DNA of 64,000 bases. It comes from Sphingomonas sp. FARSPH. GTDB lineage: Bacteria; Pseudomonadota; Alphaproteobacteria; Sphingomonadales; Sphingomonadaceae. Below, piece after piece: positions 1 to 8,164 of the stretch (position 1 is its first letter; every line of letters starts with the position of its first letter). Both the position numbers and the translations under genes were made by a program. Below the pieces are notes generated by a model that did not search any database, was not told where the DNA came from, and saw only the letters and a program-made list of their open reading frames with translations. The DNA lies in assembly GCF_003355005.1 (NCBI RefSeq), contig NZ_CP029985.1, positions 2,502,501-2,566,500 of the forward strand. Reading direction: 5' to 3'.

Positions 1-142
1 CGCGAACTCGATCATGTATTCGGCTTAGTTTCGGGCCTATGCAGAGCTACGTTCGACTTGCCGGGCGTCATTGGTACGCCGCGCTACGCGATCGGCTCGC
101 GGCTTTGTGCACCTCCGCCGTGATCCGACTGTGCTTTGCAAA

Positions 143-892
143 TCAGAGATTGCCGACCCCGCCGTCCACCAGCAACTCCGTACCGACCACGAACGTCGAT
201 TCGTCCGAAGCGAGGAACACCGCCGCCTTGGCCAACTCGCGCGGTGTGCCCATACGCCCTATCGGCACGAGCGCTCGGATCTCGTTGCGCAGCGCCGCCT
301 CCGCGGCATCCTCCAGTCCCAGTTTGCCGAGGGCCGGCGTTTCGGTGGGGCCGGGGCTGAGGCCGTTCACACGTATCCCCCGGTCTTTCAATTCGCCCGA
401 CAGCGTCCGTGCGAGCGAAAGCAGGCCCGCCTTTCCCGCCGCGTAGGAACTGGATTGGGGCAGGCCAATGTGTGCCGAGACCGAGCCGCACAGGATGATC
501 GATGCTGGATCGGCGAAGAGCGGCAGCAATGCCTGGATCAGGAAGAACGGTCCCTTCAGATTGGTCGACAGCTGCGCGTCGAACGTGGCTTCGTCCCAAT
601 CCGCCAGGGGCCGGTGTGTGACGTCACCGGCGTTGACGTAGAGGATGTCGAGCGTTCCCCATGCCGTGCGAAGGTCATCGGCGAGCACCTGCTGGGCGTC
701 GACGTCGCCGGCTTCGCTGCTGAACGTGAGCAGTGCATTCCCTAGCTCGCGTTTCGCCGCGATCAGTCCCTGCGTCGATCGGCCGGTGATCGCGACCTGC
801 GCACCTTCCGCGATGAACTGCCGCGCCGTTTCCAGACCGATGCCGCTCGTGCCTCCGGTGATCAGGGCATGCTTGCCCGCCAGTCGTGCCAT
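143..892 (-). CDS. SDR family NAD(P)-dependent oxidoreductase
   Basis: This is a classical short-chain dehydrogenase/reductase of 249 residues, the usual family length, probably a cytosolic NAD(P)H-dependent reductase of a small carbonyl compound. The N-terminal cofactor motif TGGTSGIG is at residues 12-19, NAG is near residue 92, and the active-site Tyr and Lys are in SYAAGK near residues 150-155. The C-terminus ends in the family-typical GTELLVDGGVG stretch. It is transcribed away from the HxlR regulator that starts at 975, with 82 bases between them. Such HxlR-SDR pairs are commonly co-regulated, so the regulator probably controls this gene. The substrate cannot be predicted. Confidence 0.9.
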   Translation of the reverse strand: MARLAGKHALITGGTSGIGLETARQFIAEGAQVAITGRSTQGLIAAKRELGNALLTFSSEAGDVDAQQVLADDLRTAWGTLDILYVNAGDVTHRPLADWDEATFDAQLSTNLKGPFFLIQALLPLFADPASIILCGSVSAHIGLPQSSSYAAGKAGLLSLARTLSGELKDRGIRVNGLSPGPTETPALGKLGLEDAAEAALRNEIRALVPIGRMGTPRELAKAAVFLASDESTFVVGTELLVDGGVGNL

Positions 893-938
893 GTCGCGTC
901 TCCATTACGATGACAGCATATGGCCCGGGTCGGTTTCA

Positions 939-967
939 ATTGTATAGTAGGCACCTTTTTGATACCA
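939..967. promoter_or_regulatory. Candidate shared promoter/operator between SDR and HxlR genes
   Basis: The short divergent gap holds a GTAT...ATAC inverted repeat with a 16-base centre at 942-965. Read on the minus strand it contains TACTAT and TATACAAT, which could serve as a -10 element for the SDR gene. HxlR regulators often bind such sites next to their own start. Assignment rests on position and symmetry only. Confidence 0.35.
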
Positions 968-974
968 ATGGGGC

Positions 975-1361
975 ATGCAGACGCCGAGTCCAGATCGCGC
1001 CGTGGTTGACCCGGGCGAGGGATGTCCCATGGTCGCCTTCGTGAACCTCATCTCCGGCAAATGGGCGATACCGATCCTCTATCGGCTCATCGTCGAGGAC
1101 TGCCCGGTACGCTTCGGCGAACTGCAGCGCGCGGCCGCTCCGATCACGCAGAAGGAGTTGAGCCGGCATCTACGGCTGTTCGAGCGCCGGGGCCTGGTGA
1201 CGAGGCGGGTGCACGCCGAGGTGCCGCCACGCGTGGACTATACGGTCACCGATCTCGGCCGCACGTTGAAGCCGACGCTGGATTCCCTCGCCGACTGGAT
1301 GCGTACCCATGGCGAGACCGTGGCCATTTTCGAAATGCGATCGGCAGATCATCCGGAATGA
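975..1361 (+). CDS. HxlR family transcriptional regulator
   Basis: This 128-residue protein is a winged-helix DNA-binding regulator of the HxlR (DUF24) family. It shows the family signature GEGCPMVAFVNLISGKW at residues 15-31, including the conserved Cys that acts as a redox or electrophile sensor in some members such as HypR and QorR. The wing region LVTRRVHAEVPPRVDYTVTDLG follows near residues 74-95. The start at 975 is preferred because a later ATG at 1029 would remove the conserved Cys. It lies back to back with the SDR gene at 143-892, which is its likely target. Confidence 0.92.
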   Translation: MQTPSPDRAVVDPGEGCPMVAFVNLISGKWAIPILYRLIVEDCPVRFGELQRAAAPITQKELSRHLRLFERRGLVTRRVHAEVPPRVDYTVTDLGRTLKPTLDSLADWMRTHGETVAIFEMRSADHPE

Positions 1362-1517
1362 CGCGCATGCGCCTTCCAAGCCGACTCCATTCGGCAGCCG
1401 CACCTAACGATTTCCCGGCATCACGCCCGGCCAGCGAATGCCAATCTCCTGCCAGCACGACCTTGCGCTTAGTCGGAGAGGTCGAGCGGCCGGGCTGGCA
1501 AGGCGATTGCGCGAGCA

Positions 1518-2224
1518 TTACGGAGACCATGCCGGGCTGAGCTTGACCAACGCCTCGCCGAAGGTCTGTCCCTTCATCAGCCTGACGAAGGCATCCGGCG
1601 CTTCCTACAACCCCTCAACTACGTCTTCGCGAAATTGAATCCGCCCTTGCTTCAGCCAGCGCTGCATGTCCGAACGGAATGTGCTTTCGCGATGGGCCCA
1701 ATCTAGCGAGACGAAGCCTTGATCTGGACTGCCGTCGCGCCCACGGGTCTGGCCGCGGCTAAAACGAGACGCGTCTCGCCCGCCGAGACGCGCCCGATGT
1801 CCCTGACCCCGATATGGGCTGCGAAGCCCGGCGCCCCGAGCGGACCTAGGGCGAGCGTCGGTTGAGCCAGGCCGCGAGGCAAACGCCTCAGGCCTTCGCG
1901 GTCCGATACGGTGTGGGTCTGCCATCCGCCCTGCGGGATCACGACGTCGCCGGCTACGAAATTGGCGTTGTCCGATTGGAGGACGCGACTGATCGTCCTG
2001 CCGACCATCGCATCTCCTATCGGCATCGGTGGCGAATACGACGCGGTGTCACCCATTCGCCCGCGTATGTAGGGTTCGAGGGACAGCCAGAGATACTCGA
2101 GGAGTAAGCCACCGGGAGGGCAAGGAGGAATCGGAATGTCTTCGATCCGAAAGTCGGCTCCTGTCGGGAAGCCCGACGGTCGGCGAGCGAGCGCCACCCA
2201 TCTAGCGGCGGTCACGCCGGACAT
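1518..2224 (-). pseudogene. Decayed NADP-dependent oxidoreductase (CurA/MDR type)
   Basis: The first 165 or so codons from 2224 encode the start of a zinc-free medium-chain reductase: LEPYIRGRM, then a GGW...PxG region and VLAAARPVGATAVQIK. The reading then moves to another frame near 1710-1720, where only the family C-terminus appears (STFRSDMQRWLKQGRIQFREDV). About 130 residues of the Rossmann domain are missing. An in-frame TAG at 1605-1607 interrupts the tail, after which EAPDAFVRLMKGQTFGEALVKL continues in frame to a stop at 1518. An internal deletion with frameshift plus a nonsense codon makes this a clear pseudogene of the curcumin/prostaglandin reductase family, normally about 340 residues. 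Confidence 0.88.
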
Positions 2225-2351
2225 CCCGCCGGAATCTTAGAAGCATCGCTCGGAGTTTTCGACCGACGTCGGTAACCATGGCGTCGATTGCTTGGCTCAT
2301 ATCCGAGCCGTGATCTGCCCACAATCTTGCTTCGATGTGATCCAGGATCAT
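2202..2351 (-). CDS. Small ORF with strong ribosome binding site, function unknown
   Basis: An ATG at 2351 is preceded on the minus strand by AAGGAGG six bases upstream, an unusually good ribosome binding site. It opens a 49-residue frame beginning MILDHIEARLWADHG and ending in a basic tail (RFRRDVRRDRR). The frame overlaps the first 23 bases of the decayed reductase gene in another register, so it may have been a translationally coupled leader gene. I do not recognise the family. The good start supports translation; the short length and decayed partner argue for caution. Confidence 0.42.
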   Translation of the reverse strand: MILDHIEARLWADHGSDMSQAIDAMVTDVGRKLRAMLLRFRRDVRRDRR

Positions 2352-2495
2352 GACCGTCCTCCTTCTCTCGGCCCGAGGGTCGGCGATCTATGTGAGGACA
2401 GCCAGGCGATTGTCCGCAGGGCGCATAAGGTGCGCTTATGTGCTTCGCTGTGATCTGGTTTGCTGGACGCGTGCGTGCACCGCTAATGATCGGGC

Positions 2496-3362
2496 ATGTC
2501 CCATCAGCCCTCCTTCGCCGCCCTTCGCGTTTTCGAGGCGGCAGCACGACATGAGAACTTCACGCAGGCGGCCGGCGAGCTTGGCATGACGCAGGCGGCC
2601 GTCAGCTACCAAGTGCGACTTCTCGAGCAGCAGCTTGGCATTCGCCTGTTCGTCCGGGAGCGGGGACGCGTTCGCCTGACCCCGGCTGCTGCGGACCTGG
2701 CCCGGACCATGACGGGTGCACTAGGATCGATTTCCGCGGCCGTCCGGCGGCTCTACGAGGCGGACGAACAGGCGTTGGTCGTCAGTTGCAGCAGCACGAT
2801 GGCGGTGAAGTGGCTTGCGCCGCGGCTGGGCCGTTTTCAAGCGCTGAGGCCCGATATCGACCTGCGACTGGACATCAGCGATGCGCTATCCGATTTCAGG
2901 GGGGTCGATGCGGCGCTTCGAACGACCGCGATCCCTGCCGAAGGCCTTTACGCCCTCAGGCTCATGGCCATTCATGCGGTCCCCATGTGCAGCCCCGAAC
3001 TGGCCAGCCGGTTCGCGATCGGTTCTCCGGCGGACCTGCTGGCTACGCCGCTGATTAGCCGGGACGACGTCTGGTGGGAAGACTGGTTCGCCAACGCCGG
3101 CATCACGCTCGGCTCCGCACCTCATGGCGGCATCCGGCTCGCCTCGCAGGTGGCGGAAGGCACTGCGGCGATGGCGGGGCACGGCGTTGCGATCCTGACA
3201 CCGGAATTGTGGGCCGCCGAACTCAACTCCGGACAGCTCGTCATCCCCATCGATCTGCCGTTGGACACGGGAATGTCGCTGTGGTTCGTCTGCCCACATG
3301 AGCGACGGTCCGCGCCGAAGCTCCGCGCCTTTGCGGCATGGCTTTCCAGGGAGGCTGGCTAA
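2496..3362 (+). CDS. LysR family regulator, GcvA-like
   Basis: The protein has 288 residues, standard for LysR-type regulators. The N-terminal helix-turn-helix reads FAALRVFEAAARHENFTQAAGELGM with the recognition helix TQAAVSYQVRLLE at about residues 30-45, followed by a periplasmic-binding-like effector domain from residue 90. The wording of the HTH and the early effector domain (ALVVSCSSTMAVKWLAPRLGRF) fits the GcvA/AmpR branch. It points away from the decayed reductase, which it may once have regulated; no intact target is adjacent on the left. An inner-membrane protein gene follows 98 bases downstream. Confidence 0.92.
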   Translation: MSHQPSFAALRVFEAAARHENFTQAAGELGMTQAAVSYQVRLLEQQLGIRLFVRERGRVRLTPAAADLARTMTGALGSISAAVRRLYEADEQALVVSCSSTMAVKWLAPRLGRFQALRPDIDLRLDISDALSDFRGVDAALRTTAIPAEGLYALRLMAIHAVPMCSPELASRFAIGSPADLLATPLISRDDVWWEDWFANAGITLGSAPHGGIRLASQVAEGTAAMAGHGVAILTPELWAAELNSGQLVIPIDLPLDTGMSLWFVCPHERRSAPKLRAFAAWLSREAG

Positions 3363-3460
3363 ACAAGGTCGGCGTGCCGTCTGACGATGCACGCGGGACG
3401 GCAGGCGAAGGAACGCTGCGCCATCTTGGCCCGGACCGCAGCATCACGAGGGGGTCATCC

Positions 3461-3961
3461 GTGAAGGGAAGCACAGACCGCATAGCGATCATCCATGCGA
3501 TATACGGCGCGGCATGTGCCGCAATGGTCTATGCGGAATTGCATCGACCCGTCGCGCTCATCCTGCTGGGCGCCAGTCTCTTCGCGCTGATCGCATCAAC
3601 TGTCAGTTTCGACGGGCGAGGCGGCGCTGGTCGGAACGATCCCGACGTGTCGGCCGGCATCATCCGCATCAACGTCGCCACCGGTGTCGCCGTCGTGGCT
3701 GCCATCGTCATCGCCCATGGCATGCGGGCCGACCGCTACCTCGTAGCAGTCGTACTGGTTGTGATGGCGGTGCACTTCCTGCCGCTCTGGAAGCTGCTGG
3801 GCCGCTCCTCGCTCGCGGTGATGGGCGCCGCTCTGGCGGCTTCGGCAGTGTTAGTCTTCCTCAACATTCCCTCCGACGTCGCACCCATGCTGGCATCGCT
3901 GATATTCTCGGCGAATAGCGGCCGCCTTGCAGCGCGTCAGCGGGCCCACCGTCCATCGTAG
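3461..3961 (+). CDS. Small multi-pass membrane protein, unknown
   Basis: I chose the GTG at 3461 because a GAGGGGG stretch lies just upstream and the hydrophobic part begins soon after; the frame is open from 3338, which would overlap the LysR gene. The 166-residue product has about five hydrophobic segments, including ALILLGASLFALIAS, VATGVAVVAAIVIAHGM, LVAVVLVVMAVHFLPLW and LAVMGAALAASAVLVFL. It probably sits in the inner membrane. The family is not recognised and no catalytic motif is visible. It ends 17 bases before the convergent end of the next LysR gene. Confidence 0.6.
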   Translation: MKGSTDRIAIIHAIYGAACAAMVYAELHRPVALILLGASLFALIASTVSFDGRGGAGRNDPDVSAGIIRINVATGVAVVAAIVIAHGMRADRYLVAVVLVVMAVHFLPLWKLLGRSSLAVMGAALAASAVLVFLNIPSDVAPMLASLIFSANSGRLAARQRAHRPS

Positions 3962-3978
3962 CCTGTCATCGCCGGTTC

Positions 3979-4896
3979 CTATTTCGCGCCGTAGGTGGCG
4001 ATGATGCATTGCCAAAGACGCTCAGCGACGGGGCCATGAATGCCACCCGAGCACCTCGATGCGGTCACGGTCTCCACGTGTCGCGGGAGATGCGGAGCTT
4101 TGATCCTGACCAGGCGACCCGATGTCAGGTCGTCCCGCACCATAAAGTCGGGGAGGTGGCCCCAGGCCAATCCGTAGAGGATAAGTTCCCGCTTCATCGC
4201 ATGGTCCGGGACGGAGCAGCGGTTCACCCCGTCGAGCAGGAAATAGTCACCTCCTTGGGCGGCACGTGCGGAGTCGCGGATCACACATTGCGTCGACCGG
4301 TGAAGGTGGTCCGGTGGGATGTTCCCGTCCGCGGATGCCGGCAGAAACCCCGGCGCCGCGACGGGGATGAGTTCCACGTCCATCATCGGAATACGCTCGA
4401 TCCCCGCCAGTTCGGACTCGGCGCGATGAAAAATGATGTCGGCCTCGCCGTTCCGCAGCCGCTCGAAGGGTCCGCCGATCGCTTCATAGTCCAGACGCAA
4501 TTGCGTGGCCGGCACCCGGGCGAAGAAGGACGATAGCAGGTCGAACACCGGCGCGCGGGGGCACAGGTCGCCGATCACGATCCGAAGGCTGGCCTCCGCT
4601 CCCCCGGCAAGCAGCCGCGCTTGTGCGCCAAGCGCGGCTGCATCCCTCAGCGTTGCGGTCACGCGGGCGTGCAGGACGCGGCCCGCCTCGGTCAGCGCGA
4701 CGCGGTAGCCACCGCGGTCCAGCAACGCGAGACCAAGCCGGGCTTCCAGCCGACCCACGGCCGTGAACACGGACGGATGGGATCGTCCCAGCCTCGCCGC
4801 GGCGGCCTGGAAGCTGCCCATGCGCACCACGGCATCGAAGCAGCGCAAATCATGAAGTTTGAGCCCGTCGAGATTGTAGTCGATATCTACAGTCAT
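3979..4896 (-). CDS. LysR family regulator next to PcaD-like hydrolase
   Basis: A LysR-type regulator of about 305 residues from the ATG at 4896; the frame stays open to 4953, but the extra residues are atypical. The HTH is LHDLRCFDAVVRMGSFQAAAARLGRSHPSV, with the effector domain after residue 90 (SLRIVIGDLCPRAPVFDLLSSFF). It is divergent from the alpha/beta hydrolase at 4968, with a 71-base gap that includes an AT-rich stretch near 4900-4920 likely to hold both promoters. The layout suggests it controls the hydrolase. Confidence 0.9.
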   Translation of the reverse strand: MTVDIDYNLDGLKLHDLRCFDAVVRMGSFQAAAARLGRSHPSVFTAVGRLEARLGLALLDRGGYRVALTEAGRVLHARVTATLRDAAALGAQARLLAGGAEASLRIVIGDLCPRAPVFDLLSSFFARVPATQLRLDYEAIGGPFERLRNGEADIIFHRAESELAGIERIPMMDVELIPVAAPGFLPASADGNIPPDHLHRSTQCVIRDSARAAQGGDYFLLDGVNRCSVPDHAMKRELILYGLAWGHLPDFMVRDDLTSGRLVRIKAPHLPRHVETVTASRCSGGIHGPVAERLWQCIIATYGAK

Positions 4897-4967
4897 TTCG
4901 CCACCATAGTAATTTTTTAGTAGTCCGAAACCGTCCATCGATAGCGCTGCCAATCAGGAGATCATCG

Positions 4968-5771
4968 ATGGAGAAACAGTTCGCACGAACGGGAGATGGG
5001 GTCGCGATCGCATACCGCCTCGACGGCGGCGTGGATGCGCCGGTCCTGATGCTGTCCAACTCCATAGCTACCAGCCTTGAGATGTGGGACGAGATCGTGC
5101 CGGCACTCAGCCGGTCGCACCGGGTCCTCCGCTACGATACGAGAGGGCATGGCCGCTCCGGCGTCACGATGGGCGCCTATTCGCTCGATCGGCTGGGGCG
5201 CGATGCGCTCGAGCTGCTCGACGCGCTCGGCATCGGGCGAGTCGACGTCTGCGGTCTTTCGCTGGGCGGGATGGTCGGCCAGTGGCTGGGAATTCACGCG
5301 CCGGACCGCATCGGGCGGCTGGTGCTGGCGAACACCGCCCCGTCCCTCGCGCCCGCCCAGCAATGGGACGCGTTGATAGCGCAGTTGCGATCACGCACGG
5401 ACATGGAGTCGATGGCCGACATGTTTATCGGCAACTGGTTTCCTGCGGACTATCCCGAACGGCGCCCTGAGGTGGTGGCGGCGTTTCGACGGATGATAAC
5501 GCGAACGTCTCCGGATGGCCTGGCCGGTTGTTTTGCCGCCGTTCGCGACATGGACTTCCGACGGACCAACACCCTCATTGCCGCGCCCACCCTGGTGATC
5601 GGCGGAACCTCCGATACGGTGACGCTGCCTGCACACAGCGAGCAAATCGTAGCCACGATCCCGAACGCTCGTCTCGTCATGCTTGACGGCGTCCACCTCC
5701 TGAACGTCGAGATAGCTGACGATTTCGTTCAGCACGTGGCCGGGTTCCTGTCGGGAGATCATGCTGCCTGA
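4968..5771 (+). CDS. Alpha/beta hydrolase, 3-oxoadipate enol-lactonase-like
   Basis: The 267-residue protein has a full alpha/beta-hydrolase triad: the nucleophile Ser in GLSLGG near residue 100, an Asp in GGTSDTVT near residue 212, and a His in DGVHLLNVE near residue 240. Its opening (YRLDGGVDAPVLMLSNSIAT, then MWD and RYDTRGHGRS) closely follows PcaD, the enol-lactonase of protocatechuate degradation. No other pca gene is in the window, so it may instead act on a different lactone or ester. AGGAG precedes the ATG by about 8 bases. The LysR regulator at 3979-4896 is divergent and the probable controller. Confidence 0.85.
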   Translation: MEKQFARTGDGVAIAYRLDGGVDAPVLMLSNSIATSLEMWDEIVPALSRSHRVLRYDTRGHGRSGVTMGAYSLDRLGRDALELLDALGIGRVDVCGLSLGGMVGQWLGIHAPDRIGRLVLANTAPSLAPAQQWDALIAQLRSRTDMESMADMFIGNWFPADYPERRPEVVAAFRRMITRTSPDGLAGCFAAVRDMDFRRTNTLIAAPTLVIGGTSDTVTLPAHSEQIVATIPNARLVMLDGVHLLNVEIADDFVQHVAGFLSGDHAA

Positions 5772-5936
5772 CGGACGGGTTCAGCCGCCACCGGCCGGTC
5801 GCCCCGGCGTTACGGTGCAACCGAGAGGGTCCATTCCGGCGAGCGCATCCGATCGACATATCCGATGCTGGCGGCTTCACGCCCTTCCCGGCGGTGGTCG
5901 TCGACGCAAAGTGACGGTGTCCCGGAACTCCTATGC

Positions 5937-6260
5937 TTACAGAACGACCAAGGCCACGACAGCGGCATAGAGGACGATGATCAGCATCGTGATATACGCC
6001 ACCATGCTGAAACCTTGCCATAGGCGAACCAACAGTACGGCGTTGACGATCGCGCCCAAGGCACTCAGCGCGACGACAAGCCATCGTCCCCATGTGACAT
6101 CGACGGCGGCCAAAGCGGCGAGCACAGGGAGCACGCCGACCCCCACACCAGCGGTCAGTGCGACCTCGAACCGCCAACCCCCATCCGGCAATTCCAGCAT
6201 CCCACGCAACAGGTACAAGGTCGCCGTCAGCGACAGCAGATAGACTTGAAACGCGATCAT
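5937..6260 (-). CDS. Small four-segment membrane protein
   Basis: The ATG at 6260 follows GAAGGAGGCGAAGACC on the minus strand and starts exactly at the first hydrophobic segment (MIAFQVYLLSLTATLYLLRG). The 107-residue product has four hydrophobic helices separated by short loops: VALTAGVGVGVLPVLAALAAV, WLVVALSALGAIVNAVLLV and a C-terminal VAYITMLIIVLYAAVVALVVL. It resembles small DoxX- or DUF-type inner-membrane proteins, but I cannot name the family. A longer frame open to 6551 lacks membrane or coding character and was not used. Confidence 0.65.
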   Translation of the reverse strand: MIAFQVYLLSLTATLYLLRGMLELPDGGWRFEVALTAGVGVGVLPVLAALAAVDVTWGRWLVVALSALGAIVNAVLLVRLWQGFSMVAYITMLIIVLYAAVVALVVL

Positions 6261-6616
6261 GGTCTTCGCCTCCTTCAAGATGCTGGGGCCGCATGGGAGG
6301 GGGCCTTCTGCGGACGAGACTAGCTGTTCAGTCCCGGCAATTCGATGATACGAGCCCATCTGTGACGGCGCAGGCGCTAGGTCGGGAGCAAGCCGCCGGC
6401 CGGCCTTCCCGACAGATTCGGCTGTTACATCGGCTACAGTCTTGTTTGGGCGATTGCGCAACCGTCCCGCGGCTGGCCCGACTGGGCCACGCAGCTGCGC
6501 GACGTGTCCGGTGGGCGAGCCTAGACAAGGCCCTGCGAGTTGCCGAGGCACATTGCGTGCCGTTACGTATCGGCGGGAGAGAGCCTTCGCATCAGTCAGT
6601 GGTCGTCACCGATCCG
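6261..6616. other. Intergenic stretch without recognisable gene
   Basis: Between the small membrane protein and the sulfatase gene I see no coding frame with a plausible start, no tRNA and no strong repeat. It should carry the promoter of the leftward membrane-protein gene; the only clear element is that gene's GGAGG. Confidence 0.5.
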
Positions 6617-8062
6617 TCAGTCTGGCCGTTTGGTCTCCCCGTGGCGGTACGGATCGGTCTGGCCCTCGAGCCACGGATCCTTGGTGGCTTGCCGCATCGA
6701 CCGAAGCCGTTCGGCAAGCTGCGCCTTGATCGCGGCGAAATCGGGCGCGTCCGCACGGTTGACGAGCTCGTCGGGGTCGCGGGTAAGGTCGTAGAGCTCC
6801 TCGGCGGGACGGTGCCGATAGATCGCCTGGGTGCGCCGTCCCAGGGCGATCGAGGGATCGGCAACGATGGCACGCCAGCTCGGTGATCCCGCGACATCGC
6901 CGGCGATCGGATAGTCGAGCGGATGCGCGAGGTTGAGGATATAGCTGTGCGTCCGTGTGCGGATGGCGCGCATCGGGTAATATTGATTGATCTCATGAAA
7001 GTCGTGGCTCGCGAACACCGCATCGCGGGCGGGATCGCCGCGCTTGCCCAGGATCGGCAGCAGCGATTTACCCGACAGTGGCGGCGTGGCCGGCGCCGTC
7101 ACGCCCGTCCATTCGAGGATCGTCGGCGCGATATCGACCCAGCTGACCATCGCGTCGTTGACCGCAGGCGGCGTGCCTGGCGCGCGGATCACCAGCGGCA
7201 AATGGAGGCCGGGATCATACAGATTGGTCTTCGCGCCCGGGAACGGTCGGCCGTTGTCGCTGAGGAAGATCACCAGCGTATCGTCGGCGCGGCCCATCGT
7301 GGCGAGGTCGTCGAGCAGCATCCCGATGCCCGCATCGAGGCGGCTGAGCGATTCGTAATATTCGGCCAAGTCGCCGCGGACCGCGGGCAGGTCGGGAAGA
7401 TGCGACGGAATAGGGACGCGGGCCGGATCATACAGCGTCGGCTTGACCCCCGGCCAGGCGCGATCGTTGCCGTAATTCACCGGTGCGCGATGAGGATCGC
7501 TGTAGCCGATCGTCACAAAGAACGGCCGATCGTCGTGCGAGCGGATGAAGCTCGATGCCGCGATCGCCAGTTCGCGCACATCGCGGATACCGGAGCGCTC
7601 CGGCACCAGTTCCTCCTCATAAGGAAAGGCCGCATTTGGGCCGACATGTTTCTTGCCAACCAGTGCGGTGGCATAGCCGGCGCGGCGCAGCATCGCCGGC
7701 AGCGTCTCGATCCCGTCGAGCAGCGACTGGTGATGCACGTCGTGCTGGAGCCCGTACATGCCGTTCTGGTGCGAGTAGAGGCCGGTGTTGATGACCGCGC
7801 GGCTGGGACTGCACGACGACACCGCAGCATAGCCCTGCGTGAAACGCGTCCCCTCGCGCGCCAGTCGATCGATTCGCGGCGTTTTGATCGGCACGCCGTA
7901 GCAGCCCGCATCTAGCCCCTGATCGTCGGAAATGAGCAGCAGGACGTTGCGGTGCCGGCCAGCACCTGCGGTACGAACGACATCCCCCGCCACGACTGGC
8001 GGCGCGGCGGAAACCGCTGTCGAGCTGATGATGCCTTTGATGACGCTGCGCCGATCGACCAT
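6617..8062 (-). CDS. Exported sulfatase, N-sulfoglucosamine sulfohydrolase-like
   Basis: A 481-residue type I sulfatase that hydrolyses sulfate esters or N-sulfates. The formylglycine site is Cys84 in CSPSRA, the cysteine-type C-x-P-S-R motif activated by the formylglycine-generating enzyme. Metal ligands are in LLLISDDQG near residues 41-49 and in FLSDNG near residue 270. The text after the active site (TGLYSHQNGMYGLQHDVHH) matches the heparan N-sulfatase (SGSH, S1_8) branch. The N-terminus MVDRRSVIKG followed by a hydrophobic Ala-rich stretch looks like a Tat signal, placing it in the periplasm. It lies downstream of the TonB receptor at 8165-10627 in the same direction, so the pair probably imports and desulfates one substrate. 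Confidence 0.93.
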   Translation of the reverse strand: MVDRRSVIKGIISSTAVSAAPPVVAGDVVRTAGAGRHRNVLLLISDDQGLDAGCYGVPIKTPRIDRLAREGTRFTQGYAAVSSCSPSRAVINTGLYSHQNGMYGLQHDVHHQSLLDGIETLPAMLRRAGYATALVGKKHVGPNAAFPYEEELVPERSGIRDVRELAIAASSFIRSHDDRPFFVTIGYSDPHRAPVNYGNDRAWPGVKPTLYDPARVPIPSHLPDLPAVRGDLAEYYESLSRLDAGIGMLLDDLATMGRADDTLVIFLSDNGRPFPGAKTNLYDPGLHLPLVIRAPGTPPAVNDAMVSWVDIAPTILEWTGVTAPATPPLSGKSLLPILGKRGDPARDAVFASHDFHEINQYYPMRAIRTRTHSYILNLAHPLDYPIAGDVAGSPSWRAIVADPSIALGRRTQAIYRHRPAEELYDLTRDPDELVNRADAPDFAAIKAQLAERLRSMRQATKDPWLEGQTDPYRHGETKRPD

Positions 8063-8076
8063 CGGATACTCCTTGG

Positions 8077-8100
8077 CGGCGGCAGCGGACGCTGCCGCCG
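8077..8100 (-). other. Perfect hairpin between receptor and sulfatase genes
   Basis: An 11-base arm CGGCGGCAGCG and its exact complement are separated by only GA, and the hairpin sits next to the AAGGAG of the sulfatase gene. There is no T-run on the minus strand, so it is not a classical terminator. It may stabilise or partly attenuate the transcript between receptor and sulfatase. Confidence 0.6.
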
Positions 8101-8164
8101 CGTGATAAAGAACCTCCGGATCAGGTTGGGGGAGGCGCCGGCGATCCGGAGGGCGCCGCCATCT

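Noticed and set aside
1..142. First bases examined for a gene end or tRNA.
   Set aside because: No family motif or cloverleaf could be seen; the frames here are antisense extensions over the SDR gene.
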